Assembly: GCA_004557125.1 (NCBI GenBank)
Contig: SFET01000044.1
Location: forward strand, 1-18,274
Source: Clostridiales bacterium
GTDB lineage: Bacteria; Bacillota; Clostridia; Christensenellales; Aristaeellaceae
DNA: 18,274 nucleotides
Reading direction: 5' to 3'
Shown in pieces: positions 1-7,295 of the stretch (position 1 is its first letter; every line of letters starts with the position of its first letter). A program made the position numbers and the translations under genes. The notes beneath the pieces were generated by a model that was not told where the DNA came from, did no database searches, and saw only the letters and a list, made by a program, of their open reading frames with translations.

Positions 1-112
1 CGAAACCCTCCCCGACCCTTCTGGCCCCAGCGGAGCGCGTTCTCCTAAAGCTGCAAATAGTGAGAATTATCTTGTTCGTAAACAAAATCTCCCTAAAGCG
101 CCCAATCGCCGC

Positions 113-1531
113 TTACAGCACCGAGAGCGCGTCCGTGATCGTCTTCTCGAACGCCTCCTGGCCGTACTTGTCCACCTGAGTCTTGTCCTTCGGGCCGTGG
201 GTCAGGCAGCCGGCGCCGCCGATGCAGCCGCCCTCGCAGGCCATGCCCTCGATGAAGTTGGCGGCGAGCGCGTTCTTGCTCTTCTTGAGCAGTGCCATCT
301 TGCAGGCTTCGATGCCGTCGCAGACCTCCGGCTTGATCTCAAAGTCGATGTTCTGCTCCTTGAGCGCCTGCACGGCCGCGTCGGTTACGCCGCCGCTGCG
401 GGCGAAGAGACGGCCATAGTAGGATGCGTTGTCCAGCACGTCCTCCTCGAGGTTCTGGATGTCGAACTCGCGGCTGTCAAACAGCGCCTGAAGCTCCTCG
501 AAGGTGAGCACGGAGTCGATATAGGGGCGAACCTCCTCACGCTGCATCTCCATCTTCTTGGCCGTGCACGGGCCGATGAAGACGATTTTGGCCGTCGGGT
601 CGGTGCGCTTGATGTACTGGCCGATGGCGGCCATCGGGGAGGGATTGTGGGAGATGTACTTTTCCAGCGCCGGGAAGGCGGACTGGATGTAGCGCACGAA
701 GCCCGGGCAGCAGGAGCTGGTCACAAAGCCCTTCTCCGCGATCTCCTTGGATTCCCACATGGCGACCATGTCCGCGCCCAGCGCCGCCTCGACAACCGCA
801 TGGAAGCCGATCTTCTTGAGGCCGGTGATGACCTGGCCGAGCTTGGCATAGGTGAACTGGCTGGCGATGGACGGGGCAACGACGGCGTAGACCTTGTAGT
901 TCTTGCCGAAGTCGCTGCCCTTGAGGATGTCGATCACGTCTACGATGAAGGACTTGTCCATGATCGCGCCGAACGGGCACTGGTACACGCACGCGCCGCA
1001 GGAGATGCACTTCTCGTTGTCGATGGCGGCGGCGCCGTCCGCGTTGATGGAGATGGCCTTGACCTTGCAGGCGTTCTGGCAGGGGCGGGTGCGGTGCGCG
1101 ATGGCGGCGTACGGGCAGACCTTGGCGCACTGGCCGCACTCGACGCACTTGCTCTTGTCGATGTGGGCGACGTGGTTGTGATCAAAGGTGATCGCGCCGC
1201 GCTTGCAGACATCCTCGCAGCGGTGCGCCAGGCAGCCGCGGCAGGAGTCGGTCACCTCGTAGCCGGCGGCCGGGCACTCGTCACAGGCGATCTCGATGAC
1301 CTCCACGACGTTGCCGTTGTGCTTGTCGCCGCCCATGGCGAGCTTGACGCGCTCGCCGAGGATGGCGCGCTCCTTGAACACGCAGCAGCGCATGGTCGGC
1401 GTCTTTCCGGGAACGATGATCTTGGGAATATTCAGTACGTTTTCAAGCAGCGTGTCGTTCCACGCGTCGCGCGCGACCTCGCGCAGCACCTTGTACTTGA
1501 GGTACTGCACCTTGGTATCGAATTTTCTCAT
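113..1531 (-). CDS. [FeFe] hydrogenase, group B-like, with ferredoxin domains
   Basis: A 472-residue iron-sulfur protein with an H-cluster domain, expected to interconvert H2 with protons and electrons in the cytoplasm. Cysteines at about 97-109 and two ferredoxin motifs (129-140 and 175-186) come first, with an extra Cys pair at 151/155. The H-cluster signatures follow: TSSCCPG near 271-277, IGPCTAKK near 319-326 and EGMACEGGCIGGAG near 428-441. The GCxGGAG form of the last motif and the domain order resemble group B rather than classical group A enzymes; this is family knowledge, not a computed tree. The start is supported by AAGGAG nine bases upstream, which runs on from the stop codon of the preceding phosphatase gene. 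It is the last gene visible in a five-gene operon. No convincing terminator is seen in bases 1-112. Catalytic direction is unknown. Confidence 0.88.
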   Translation of the reverse strand: MRKFDTKVQYLKYKVLREVARDAWNDTLLENVLNIPKIIVPGKTPTMRCCVFKERAILGERVKLAMGGDKHNGNVVEVIEIACDECPAAGYEVTDSCRGCLAHRCEDVCKRGAITFDHNHVAHIDKSKCVECGQCAKVCPYAAIAHRTRPCQNACKVKAISINADGAAAIDNEKCISCGACVYQCPFGAIMDKSFIVDVIDILKGSDFGKNYKVYAVVAPSIASQFTYAKLGQVITGLKKIGFHAVVEAALGADMVAMWESKEIAEKGFVTSSCCPGFVRYIQSAFPALEKYISHNPSPMAAIGQYIKRTDPTAKIVFIGPCTAKKMEMQREEVRPYIDSVLTFEELQALFDSREFDIQNLEEDVLDNASYYGRLFARSGGVTDAAVQALKEQNIDFEIKPEVCDGIEACKMALLKKSKNALAANFIEGMACEGGCIGGAGCLTHGPKDKTQVDKYGQEAFEKTITDALSVL

Positions 1532-1544
1532 GGTTCCTCACTCC

Positions 1545-2717
1545 TTAGAAGTAGCTGACCTTGATGTGCTTGCCCATTTTCCTGAGGCACTCGCTGAGCT
1601 CCTTGACCAGGTTCATCTTGATGTTGAAGTTGATGGGCAGGTCGGGGTTCTGGTGTGCGGGATTGACTGCACGGCCCACGAAGAAGGTGATGTCCGTGGC
1701 CTCCTCAAAGAGCAGGCGGGCGATCAGCGAGGCGCCGTCGCGCTTCATGCTCCATTCGGCGTATTCCGTGTTGGCCTCGATGTAGTCCTTGGCGTACTCC
1801 ACGACGCGGTTGATCGTGATGACGCCCTCGGTCACCAGGTCCACGCCCTCGATCTCGGCGATGGGCGGGATGTCGCTGCGCTCGAAGGACAGCGTCGCCT
1901 TGAGCGGCTTGCCCAGGTACTTGGCGGCGATGGAGGACGTGGTGCCGCCGCAGATGATGTGCTTGCCCTCCTTGGAGAAGAACAGGCTCATCATGCGGTC
2001 GCAGTCGTCGCGGTTGCTCGGCGGGCCGAAGAGCAGGTTCATCGGCACGCGCTTGCGGATGCGCACGATGCAGGCGGTCGCGTCGTCGCCGGGCTTGCCG
2101 CCGTAGAGCTTGTTGACCTCGTCGATGAGGATGGTGGAGAGCGTCTTGGCGGTGTAGCCGGCCACACAGATGGTCTCCATGAAGGCGGCGATGTCCTCGC
2201 GCTTCCAGCCGAAGTTGTAGCTCATGCCGATGCCCGCGTGCGGGCAGCCGTCGCTCATGGCGATGAACAGGTCGTCCTCCTGGAGCTTGATGACGGACTT
2301 GAAGATCTTCTTGCCGCCGATGTTCATCTCGGTCCGCGGGTACTCGAAGTTCTTCTCGTCGCGGATGAGGATGACCTGCGGGTTGTCGTACTGGATGAGC
2401 TCGGCGGTCTCGTTGTTCCGCAGGTGGATGATGGTGAAGGTGGAATAGGCGACGCCTCGGACGGAGCACACCGGCAGTGTGGCGGCGATGGCGGAGACGC
2501 ACTCCTCGATGGGCAGGCCGGCGGCCAGCATCGTGGAGATGATCTTGGAGGTGAGCGTGGAGAGGATGCTCGCCTTTACGCCGCTGCCCAGGCCGTCCGC
2601 CAGGACGATGACGGTGGAGCCGTCACCCTGCTCCACGATGTCGACGTGGTCGCCGCACAGCTGCTCGCCGACATGGTTGATACTCTTGTATCCGATATCC
2701 GCACAAAGATCATTCAT
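1545..2717 (-). CDS. SpoIIE-family Ser/Thr protein phosphatase, hydrogenase-linked
   Basis: A 390-residue protein whose N-terminal half is a PP2C/SpoIIE-type phosphatase. Metal-binding aspartates sit in VLADGLGSG (D41), AMSDGCPH (D156) and PGDDATA (D211/D212). Such enzymes dephosphorylate serine or threonine on partner proteins, often anti-sigma-factor antagonists. Residues from about 222 to 390 form a further region that I do not recognise. There is no signal peptide or membrane segment, so it is probably cytoplasmic. Its ATG overlaps the end of the HydS-like gene (ATGAATGA), which suggests translational coupling, and AAGGAG lies ten bases upstream inside that gene. Sitting between two H-cluster proteins, it is probably the output arm of a hydrogenase sensor; this is inference. 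The phosphoprotein target is not in the window. Confidence 0.85.
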   Translation of the reverse strand: MNDLCADIGYKSINHVGEQLCGDHVDIVEQGDGSTVIVLADGLGSGVKASILSTLTSKIISTMLAAGLPIEECVSAIAATLPVCSVRGVAYSTFTIIHLRNNETAELIQYDNPQVILIRDEKNFEYPRTEMNIGGKKIFKSVIKLQEDDLFIAMSDGCPHAGIGMSYNFGWKREDIAAFMETICVAGYTAKTLSTILIDEVNKLYGGKPGDDATACIVRIRKRVPMNLLFGPPSNRDDCDRMMSLFFSKEGKHIICGGTTSSIAAKYLGKPLKATLSFERSDIPPIAEIEGVDLVTEGVITINRVVEYAKDYIEANTEYAEWSMKRDGASLIARLLFEEATDITFFVGRAVNPAHQNPDLPINFNIKMNLVKELSECLRKMGKHIKVSYF

Positions 2718-4386
2718 TCGAGATGGACTCCTTCAGCTTGGACAGGGCGATCTTGGTTTCAGCGGCGGTTTCGCCCAGCAGGGATGCGATCTCCTGAACG
2801 ATGCGCATCTGCTTGTCGACGACCTTGTCGGCGACCTCGATGGTCTGGTGGCTGATGCTTTCCTTTTTTTCGCGCTCGCGCTCCTCCTGCGTTACGTCGC
2901 GCATGATGCAGATGAGCAGGCGGCTCTCCTTGTCGTGGATGACCGTCTCCTCGACGTAGCGCTTGTACTCGACCAGATATTCGCGCTGCTCGAGGATGCC
3001 CATGCGGGACTCGAGCGCGTTCATGAAGATCATCGGATCGAGAATGCGCACGACCGGCTCGCCCATCACGTCGCTGACGTTGCGGATGTTGAGGATCTTG
3101 CGGGCGGCGGCGTTGATCTGCTGCACCTCCAGGTCCTCGTTGAGCACGATGAGGCCGTTGGGCGTATTCTTGACGATGGTGTCCGAGAAGCTCTCCGCCT
3201 TGTCCTTGAGGTAGGGCAGGCACATGGAGGCCTCCGCCTTGCCCTGATAGATGGCGATGGCCTTCTCGCGGCAGGTGTTGTAGCCGCAGGAGCCGCAGTT
3301 GAGCTCCTGGCTCGGGCGGAACTTGCCCATCTGGCGCAGGATGGCGGCAATCTCGGTCTCGCTGGGCATTTTCGCGTCCGGCTCAATCGGGGAGAAGCTC
3401 TTGCGCAGGTGCATGAGGTCCGGCTGCGGCACGTCAAAGTCCTTCGTGCCGGCGTAGCTGGAGACGGCGACGTAGTCCTTGATCGGATTCTTGTGGTACT
3501 TCTCCATCACGGGGCCGCTGACGCACCCGCCGGAGCAGGCGTTCATCTCGATGAAGCAGTGGTGAATCTTGCCGCTCTCGATGTCCTTGAGCGCCTCCAT
3601 GCAGTTGGCCACGCCGTCGATGGACAGGTAGGTGAAGCCGGGGGCGTCCTGACGCATGGTCTTGAGCACGCCGCCGGTGACCGGGAAGAAGCGAGCGAGG
3701 CTCTCTTCCTTGGTGTCGACCTCGTGCTCCAGCTCGATGCCCTCCTTATTGAGCCAGTTGGTCAGCTCCTCGAAGGTGAGCACGGCGTCGGTCAGGCCCT
3801 TGTAGTGATCGGCCTCGTCCTTTTTCGCGACGCAAGGGCCGATGAACACGGTCTTGGCGTTCGGAATGCGGCGCTTGATGTCCTGGCAGTGCGCCAGCAT
3901 GGGGGAGAGCACGTCCGCCAGGTAGGGCAGTGCGCCGGGGAAATACTTCTGAATCAGCAGGTTGGCGGAGTGGCAGCAGGAGGAGATGACGACGTCCTTG
4001 TGATCCTCGGCGAGCATGCGCTCGTACTCGGTCTTCACGATCGTCGCGCCGATGGCGGTTTCCTCCACGTCGGCAAAGCCGAGCGCTTTGAGCGCTTTGC
4101 GCATGGAGTCGATGCCCACGCCCTCGTAATTGGCGATGAAGGAGGGCGCCAGGGAGACGATCACCGGGTCCTCGCCCTGCAGCATGACCTTCACCTTTTC
4201 CGTGTCGTCCACGATCTGCTTGGCGTTCTGCGGGCAGACGACGAAGCAGTGGCCGCAGAGGATGCACTCGTTGTCGATGATGTGCGCCTGATTGCCGGAG
4301 AAGCGGATGGACTTGACCGGGCAGTGGCGGATGCACTTGTAGCAGTTTTTGCAGTTGGATTTTTTCAGCGTGAGAAAGCTGGCCAT
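2710..4386 (-). CDS. hydS: Sensory [FeFe] hydrogenase with PAS domain (HydS-like)
   Basis: A 558-residue modular sensor. Two ferredoxin motifs (about C12-C22 and C41-C51) are followed by an H-cluster domain with SSCCHS (135-140), IGPCVAKK (182-189) and EMNACSGGCVSG (280-291). Next come a Cys-rich [4Fe-4S] motif (C364, C367, C372, C389), a PAS domain (about 402-500) and a charged helical tail likely to form a coiled coil. This order matches group C/D sensory [FeFe] hydrogenases, which are thought to sense H2 or redox state rather than turn over quickly. The usual proline after the paired cysteines of the first motif is histidine here, in line with a non-classical active site. There is no kinase domain; the overlapping downstream phosphatase gene suggests the signal passes to it. 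The start has AGAGAGGA a few bases upstream. Confidence 0.87.
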   Translation of the reverse strand: MASFLTLKKSNCKNCYKCIRHCPVKSIRFSGNQAHIIDNECILCGHCFVVCPQNAKQIVDDTEKVKVMLQGEDPVIVSLAPSFIANYEGVGIDSMRKALKALGFADVEETAIGATIVKTEYERMLAEDHKDVVISSCCHSANLLIQKYFPGALPYLADVLSPMLAHCQDIKRRIPNAKTVFIGPCVAKKDEADHYKGLTDAVLTFEELTNWLNKEGIELEHEVDTKEESLARFFPVTGGVLKTMRQDAPGFTYLSIDGVANCMEALKDIESGKIHHCFIEMNACSGGCVSGPVMEKYHKNPIKDYVAVSSYAGTKDFDVPQPDLMHLRKSFSPIEPDAKMPSETEIAAILRQMGKFRPSQELNCGSCGYNTCREKAIAIYQGKAEASMCLPYLKDKAESFSDTIVKNTPNGLIVLNEDLEVQQINAAARKILNIRNVSDVMGEPVVRILDPMIFMNALESRMGILEQREYLVEYKRYVEETVIHDKESRLLICIMRDVTQEEREREKKESISHQTIEVADKVVDKQMRIVQEIASLLGETAAETKIALSKLKESISNE

Positions 4387-4398
4387 GGCAATCCTCTC

Positions 4399-4644
4399 TT
4401 ACAGTTTTTTGAGTACGTTTTCGTTCCAGAACGCCTGAAAGCTCTCGCGGGTGACGCCGGTGTAGATCTCGTCGTCCACCTGGATGGTGACGCCGATGCG
4501 GTTGCACCGTCCGGTGCAGAAGCTGCCGGCCAGGGTGATTTCGTTTTCGAGATGGCCCTCCTCCACGGCCTTCTGCATGAGCTGCACGATGTCCGCGGAG
4601 CCCTTGAGGTGGCAGGAGGAGCCGACGCAAATCTGAATGATCAT
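4399..4644 (-). CDS. Thioredoxin-like [2Fe-2S] ferredoxin domain protein
   Basis: An 81-residue single-domain protein with the thioredoxin-fold [2Fe-2S] pattern C6-x4-C11 and C43-x3-C47, as in NuoE, HydC and HydA-associated small subunits. It probably carries one [2Fe-2S] cluster and passes electrons to or from the hydrogenase proteins encoded downstream. It is a close paralogue of the gene just upstream: both have CxGSSCHxKGS near the N-terminus and FCxxxC at 43-47. Its ATG lies six bases after that gene's stop codon and has no clear Shine-Dalgarno sequence, so translation is probably coupled. It is much shorter than a full NuoE (about 160 residues), with only the cluster-binding half present. 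Confidence 0.82.
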   Translation of the reverse strand: MIIQICVGSSCHLKGSADIVQLMQKAVEEGHLENEITLAGSFCTGRCNRIGVTIQVDDEIYTGVTRESFQAFWNENVLKKL

Positions 4645-4650
4645 GGTCCG

Positions 4651-4890
4651 TCACACTTTCGCGAGCACATGCTCGGCAAAGAAGGCATCCACATTGTCCG
4701 GAGAGACGGAGTGCAGCACGTCATCGACGGTGACGCACACGCCCTTCTGGCAGTTGCTCAGGCAGAAGGTGCCCGCGAGCTGAACCTTGTCCTCCAGACC
4801 GTTATCGCTGATGAGCTGCTGGAGCGCGCGCACGACCTGATGGGAGCCCTTCACATGGCAGGAGGAGCCGATACAAACGGTGATCTTCAT
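4651..4890 (-). CDS. Thioredoxin-like [2Fe-2S] ferredoxin domain protein (paralogue)
   Basis: A 79-residue paralogue of the next gene, with cluster ligands C6, C11, C43 and C47 and an extra C52 absent from its partner. The fold and cysteine spacing are those of thioredoxin-like [2Fe-2S] ferredoxins. It is the first gene of the hydrogenase operon, with a good AAGGAG seven bases before the ATG and an extended -10 promoter about 115 bases further upstream. The two adjacent copies probably arose by duplication and may form a pair that feeds electrons to different H-cluster partners; that partnership is inference. No transit or membrane sequence is present. Confidence 0.82.
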   Translation of the reverse strand: MKITVCIGSSCHVKGSHQVVRALQQLISDNGLEDKVQLAGTFCLSNCQKGVCVTVDDVLHSVSPDNVDAFFAEHVLAKV

Positions 4891-5003
4891 AAAAACACTC
4901 CTTCGTTGATCCGTATAAGCTGAGAAGACGAAAAAGGCAAGAAATTAACAAGAGCTGAACACATGGGGAAAATATGAGACACAGCTCATCAAGAACTGTA
5001 TAT

Positions 5004-5012
5004 ATTATATCA
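5004..5012 (-). promoter_or_regulatory. Extended -10 promoter of hydrogenase operon
   Basis: On the minus strand the sequence TGATATAAT is a full extended -10 (TATAAT at 5004-5009, TG at 5011-5012). A -35 is poor (TTTTCA at 18 bp spacing), as is common for extended -10 promoters. It lies between the terminator of the flavin operon and the first [2Fe-2S] gene. A short inverted repeat, ATGAG-n6-CTCAT, lies just downstream at 4974-4989. Confidence 0.6.
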
Positions 5013-5097
5013 TTTACGGGAATTCTTGAAAATGGGAATCGTCAATAAATATGCAAGCCCGGTTTGTTTATCCGGTATAAAAACCCGGCGGGCAAGG

Positions 5098-5128
5098 AAA
5101 AAACGCCGCACGGCACGGCCGGGCGGCG
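5098..5128 (-). terminator. Intrinsic terminator of ribU flavin operon
   Basis: Read on the minus strand, CGCCGC (5123-5128) pairs with GCGGCG (5104-5109), with extra pairing inside the loop (CGGC/GCCG), and is followed by six T residues (5098-5103). It lies 12 bases past the stop of the split-barrel flavoprotein gene and separates that operon from the hydrogenase promoter. Confidence 0.8.
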
Positions 5129-5139
5129 GAAAAGACGCG

Positions 5140-5625
5140 TTATTTCTGGTCGTAGGGCTTGACCTCGACGCTCTTTTTGTCGAAGTCGATGAAGATCTGG
5201 AAGGCGTAATTGTCCTCGCAGGTGTCCCAGATTTCGACATATTTGGGCGTGACTTCGATGATGATCTCGGTGTCCTCGTGGGAGTAGCGGTTGTAGCTGC
5301 CCCAGAGGTACTTCTCGTAGAGCTTTTCAAACCGGCGGTCCGGCTCGTCGACGACCAGCCCCTTGCTTTGCGCCGTGCCCTCCACCTGGATGCCGCTCCA
5401 GCACAGGGCGACGTTCGGGTTCTTAAAGAGCTGCTGCGTCTTGCGGAAGTTCTTGTCGGTCTTGAACCAGATCTTGTGGTCGTAGAACAGGCAGCTGACG
5501 TTGCGCACCATGACGTAGTCGTTGACCGAGCTGGCCAGCGCCATGATCTTGGAATCGCCCAGCTTGTCGAACATGATCTCAACCGCCTGGTCGAAGGTGA
5601 GGTTTTTGTCTGCGCTGAATTTCAT
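5140..5625 (-). CDS. Pyridoxamine 5'-phosphate oxidase family (FMN-binding split barrel) protein
   Basis: A 161-residue protein of the PNPOx-like split-barrel family, which usually binds FMN, sometimes F420 or heme. Evidence is the overall pattern: an N-terminal helix, then MALASSVNDYVMVRNVSCLFYD, IWFKTDKNFRKTQQL and NPNVALCWSGIQVEGTAQ, all typical of the small-barrel flavin proteins. The substrate cannot be told. AGGAGG lies eight bases before the ATG at 5625; an in-frame ATG six bases earlier (5629-5631) is only two bases from it and less likely. The gene follows ribU by about 30 bases without its own promoter, so it should be controlled by the FMN riboswitch. That fits an FMN-dependent protein. 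A terminator follows closely. Confidence 0.85.
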   Translation of the reverse strand: MKFSADKNLTFDQAVEIMFDKLGDSKIMALASSVNDYVMVRNVSCLFYDHKIWFKTDKNFRKTQQLFKNPNVALCWSGIQVEGTAQSKGLVVDEPDRRFEKLYEKYLWGSYNRYSHEDTEIIIEVTPKYVEIWDTCEDNYAFQIFIDFDKKSVEVKPYDQK

Positions 5626-5657
5626 GAACATTGCCTCCTGAAAGCATCAATAAAGCA

Positions 5658-6260
5658 TCACTGGATGAGTTTTTTGAGCGAGACGCTGATCTTCTTGTAC
5701 ACGAGCATGGCGATCAGCGAGATGATCGTCATGGAGATCACATTGAAGGGGATGATGGAGAAGGCCACCATGGTCGGCAGGTCGTGAATCCAGGGGTTGA
5801 CCGCGGTGCACATGCTGATGATGGCCGCCCAGTCCATACCGTAGAGCTTGATATAGAACGGGAAAATGATGTAGACGTTGGTGAGAATCGCCGTGCACAC
5901 GCCCACGACGGTGCCGATGACAAGGCCGATGGCCGCGCCGCGGCGGGTCTTGTGGCGGCGGTAATAGATCACGGAGGGCAGCACATACGCGCAGCTGAGC
6001 AGGAACTTCTGCAGCTCGCCGGTGAGCATGCTGCTGGTGCCCTTGAACACGAGCTTGAGCAGGATCTTCACCGCGATGATCTGCACCGCGCCGATCGGGC
6101 CGAGAATGTAGCCGCCGATGAGTTCGGGCAGATAGGAAAAGTCGAAATCGGCAAACGGGGAGAGGAAGGGCACCGAGAAGCTGAAGTACATCAGCACGAA
6201 GGCGACGGCGCCCATCATGGCGGCCATGGTCAGACGACGGATTTGAGTTCTGCTTTTCAT
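5658..6260 (-). CDS. ribU: Riboflavin transporter RibU (ECF transporter S component)
   Basis: A 200-residue integral membrane protein with about six hydrophobic segments. It matches the substrate-binding S component RibU of energy-coupling-factor transporters, which imports riboflavin together with a shared EcfT/EcfA module not present here. Characteristic stretches are FADFDFSYLPELIGGYILGP and the following GELQKF region. The start at 6260 has AGGAGG seven bases upstream. An in-frame ATG twelve codons earlier falls inside the terminator stem and is rejected. The gene is preceded by an FMN riboswitch and terminator, which is strong independent support for the riboflavin assignment. The downstream split-barrel flavoprotein shares the transcript. 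Confidence 0.93.
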   Translation of the reverse strand: MKSRTQIRRLTMAAMMGAVAFVLMYFSFSVPFLSPFADFDFSYLPELIGGYILGPIGAVQIIAVKILLKLVFKGTSSMLTGELQKFLLSCAYVLPSVIYYRRHKTRRGAAIGLVIGTVVGVCTAILTNVYIIFPFYIKLYGMDWAAIISMCTAVNPWIHDLPTMVAFSIIPFNVISMTIISLIAMLVYKKISVSLKKLIQ

Positions 6261-6275
6261 AGGACATCCTCCTAA

Positions 6276-6316
6276 ATAAAAATTTCCTGAAGCCAAAAGA
6301 TGCTGGCCTCAGGAAA
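6276..6316 (-). terminator. Riboswitch-controlled intrinsic terminator before ribU
   Basis: On the minus strand TTTCCTGAGGCCA (6304-6316) pairs over 13 bp (one G-U) with TGGCTTCAGGAAA (6283-6295) around an 8-nt loop, followed by a T-rich run. It lies between the FMN aptamer and the ribU ribosome binding site, as expected for the expression platform that stops transcription when FMN is bound. Confidence 0.87.
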
Positions 6317-6364
6317 TTTCCTATCACAGCAAGGCGGCAACGCGCCTGCTGCGCAGGAGGAACT

Positions 6365-6477
6365 GTCTTTTCTCATCCGGACTGTACCGTCGGTTCTGGA
6401 ATCGCACCAGATCGGCCTCCAAACGGAGGTTCATGGACTCTACCATCGGTCGGGATTTGCACCCTGCCCCAAAGACC
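6365..6477 (-). promoter_or_regulatory. FMN riboswitch (RFN element)
   Basis: The minus strand carries the conserved RFN landmarks in order: GGGGCAGGGTG, the CCCGACCG and GGTAGAGTCC blocks, GATTCC, CCGACGGTACAGTC, and GGATGAGAAAAGAC, which closes P1 with GTCTTT. FMN binding is known to repress transcription or translation of riboflavin genes. Here the aptamer leads into the terminator ahead of ribU, so transcription attenuation is expected. Confidence 0.96.
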
Positions 6478-6500
6478 ATTCAGTTTTAACTTCGCTGCCT

Positions 6501-6529
6501 ATTGTAGGCCATTGGGAAAGCTTTGTCAA
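6501..6529 (-). promoter_or_regulatory. Sigma-A promoter of the ribU operon
   Basis: On the minus strand, TTGACA (6524-6529) and TACAAT (6501-6506) are separated by exactly 17 bp. Transcription would begin about 15-20 bases before the FMN aptamer. Confidence 0.85.
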
Positions 6530-6576
6530 TGGGGCGGGCGCAATTTGTGCAGGATTTCTGCGCCTTACGGGCGGCG

Positions 6577-7089
6577 TTACCGGAGATCGAACGCCCCGTG
6601 ATTGTGGACGTATTCGGGGATATCCCCGTCAAAGACATCATAAGACTCGCAGTCGCAGCCGATGTAATCGGCGCTGACGAAGCCGGAACGGACGACGCTG
6701 CCGTCCTGCAGGATCCGGATACCGGCGTAATATTTGCCCTTGTAGACGACGACGTCGACGAGCTGGAACTCGGTGTCCGGGCCGACCTTGCCGTCCGAGC
6801 CGAAGGGATAGTACGCCACACGGCTGTTGCCGCCTGCGGGCGTATCCCAGAGCGTGACGCGGCGGCCATAGCAGTGCACATGGCCGTATTCCTCGCAGCC
6901 CTCGTCCGTGCAGGCTGAGGGGGTATAGCCGTCCCAGCCGTCTGTATAGGCGTAGATGTGCGTGGACAGGTGCGCGGCGGCCTTCGCGCTGCCCAGCGCC
7001 TCGCAGGCGGGTGCCTTGTCCGCCAGGGCGGCAGAAGCCGGGAGTGTCAGAAGGAGCGCAAGGAGCGGAAAGACGCGGGTGAGCTTCAT
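6577..7089 (-). CDS. Secreted SH3-like hypothetical protein
   Basis: A 170-residue exported protein. The N-terminus MKLTRVFPLLALLLTLPASA is a typical Sec signal peptide, with cleavage probably after the ALA at about residues 20-22. The mature part has six or more cysteines, including CTDEGCEE, HCYG and GCDCE, and a middle stretch beginning RRVTLWDTPAGGNSRVAYYPFG that looks like a bacterial SH3-type beta barrel. Such domains often bind cell-wall peptides, but the function here is unknown. The start at 7089 is set by AGGAGG five bases upstream; a longer frame opens at 7194 but would bury the signal peptide. It has its own promoter and is divergent from the phosphoribosyltransferase-like gene. 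No strong terminator separates it from the ribU promoter downstream. Confidence 0.8.
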   Translation of the reverse strand: MKLTRVFPLLALLLTLPASAALADKAPACEALGSAKAAAHLSTHIYAYTDGWDGYTPSACTDEGCEEYGHVHCYGRRVTLWDTPAGGNSRVAYYPFGSDGKVGPDTEFQLVDVVVYKGKYYAGIRILQDGSVVRSGFVSADYIGCDCESYDVFDGDIPEYVHNHGAFDLR

Positions 7090-7134
7090 GGGAACCTCCT
7101 GCATGTCTGTAGAAATTGAAAGGAGAACACATGC

Positions 7135-7163
7135 AGTATAGCAAAATCCGGCGAGAATCTCAA
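7135..7163 (-). promoter_or_regulatory. Promoter of the secreted SH3-like gene
   Basis: On the minus strand, TTGAGA (7158-7163) and TATACT (7135-7140) lie 17 bp apart, about 45 bases before the ATG. It is back to back with the promoter of the next gene; the two -35 boxes are only 22 bp apart. Confidence 0.7.
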
Positions 7164-7185
7164 GCCGTCTCTTCCGACTTGCATA

Positions 7186-7214
7186 TTGACACATTGCCCA
7201 AAATACGGCATAAT
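7186..7214 (+). promoter_or_regulatory. Promoter of phosphoribosyltransferase-like gene
   Basis: TTGACA (7186-7191) and CATAAT (7209-7214) are 17 bp apart. The transcript would have an 80-base GC-rich leader before the start codon at 7296, with several short self-complementary stretches but no terminator. Confidence 0.75.
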
Positions 7215-7295
7215 ATTCTATAGAAAAATGAAGCGGACCCGTGCGCGGGCACTGCGCCCGAAGGCGGGATGCCGCGAAAAAAAGGAGTGCGCGCG

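Noticed and set aside
72..85. TTGTT/AACAA hairpin after the group B hydrogenase gene
   Set aside because: Only five AT-rich base pairs and no useful T-run; not enough for a terminator.
197..4923. Long plus-strand reading frames (197-1558, 1296-2855, 2479-4923) over the hydrogenase operon
   Set aside because: They lie antisense to well-recognised genes, have Ala/Asp/Val/Leu-rich repetitive composition typical of the opposite strand in GC-rich DNA, and lack ribosome binding sites.
4945..4951. Rex repressor site (TTGTTAA on minus strand) in the hydrogenase leader
   Set aside because: Only one half-site fits; the second half (expected TTAACAA after four bases) is absent.
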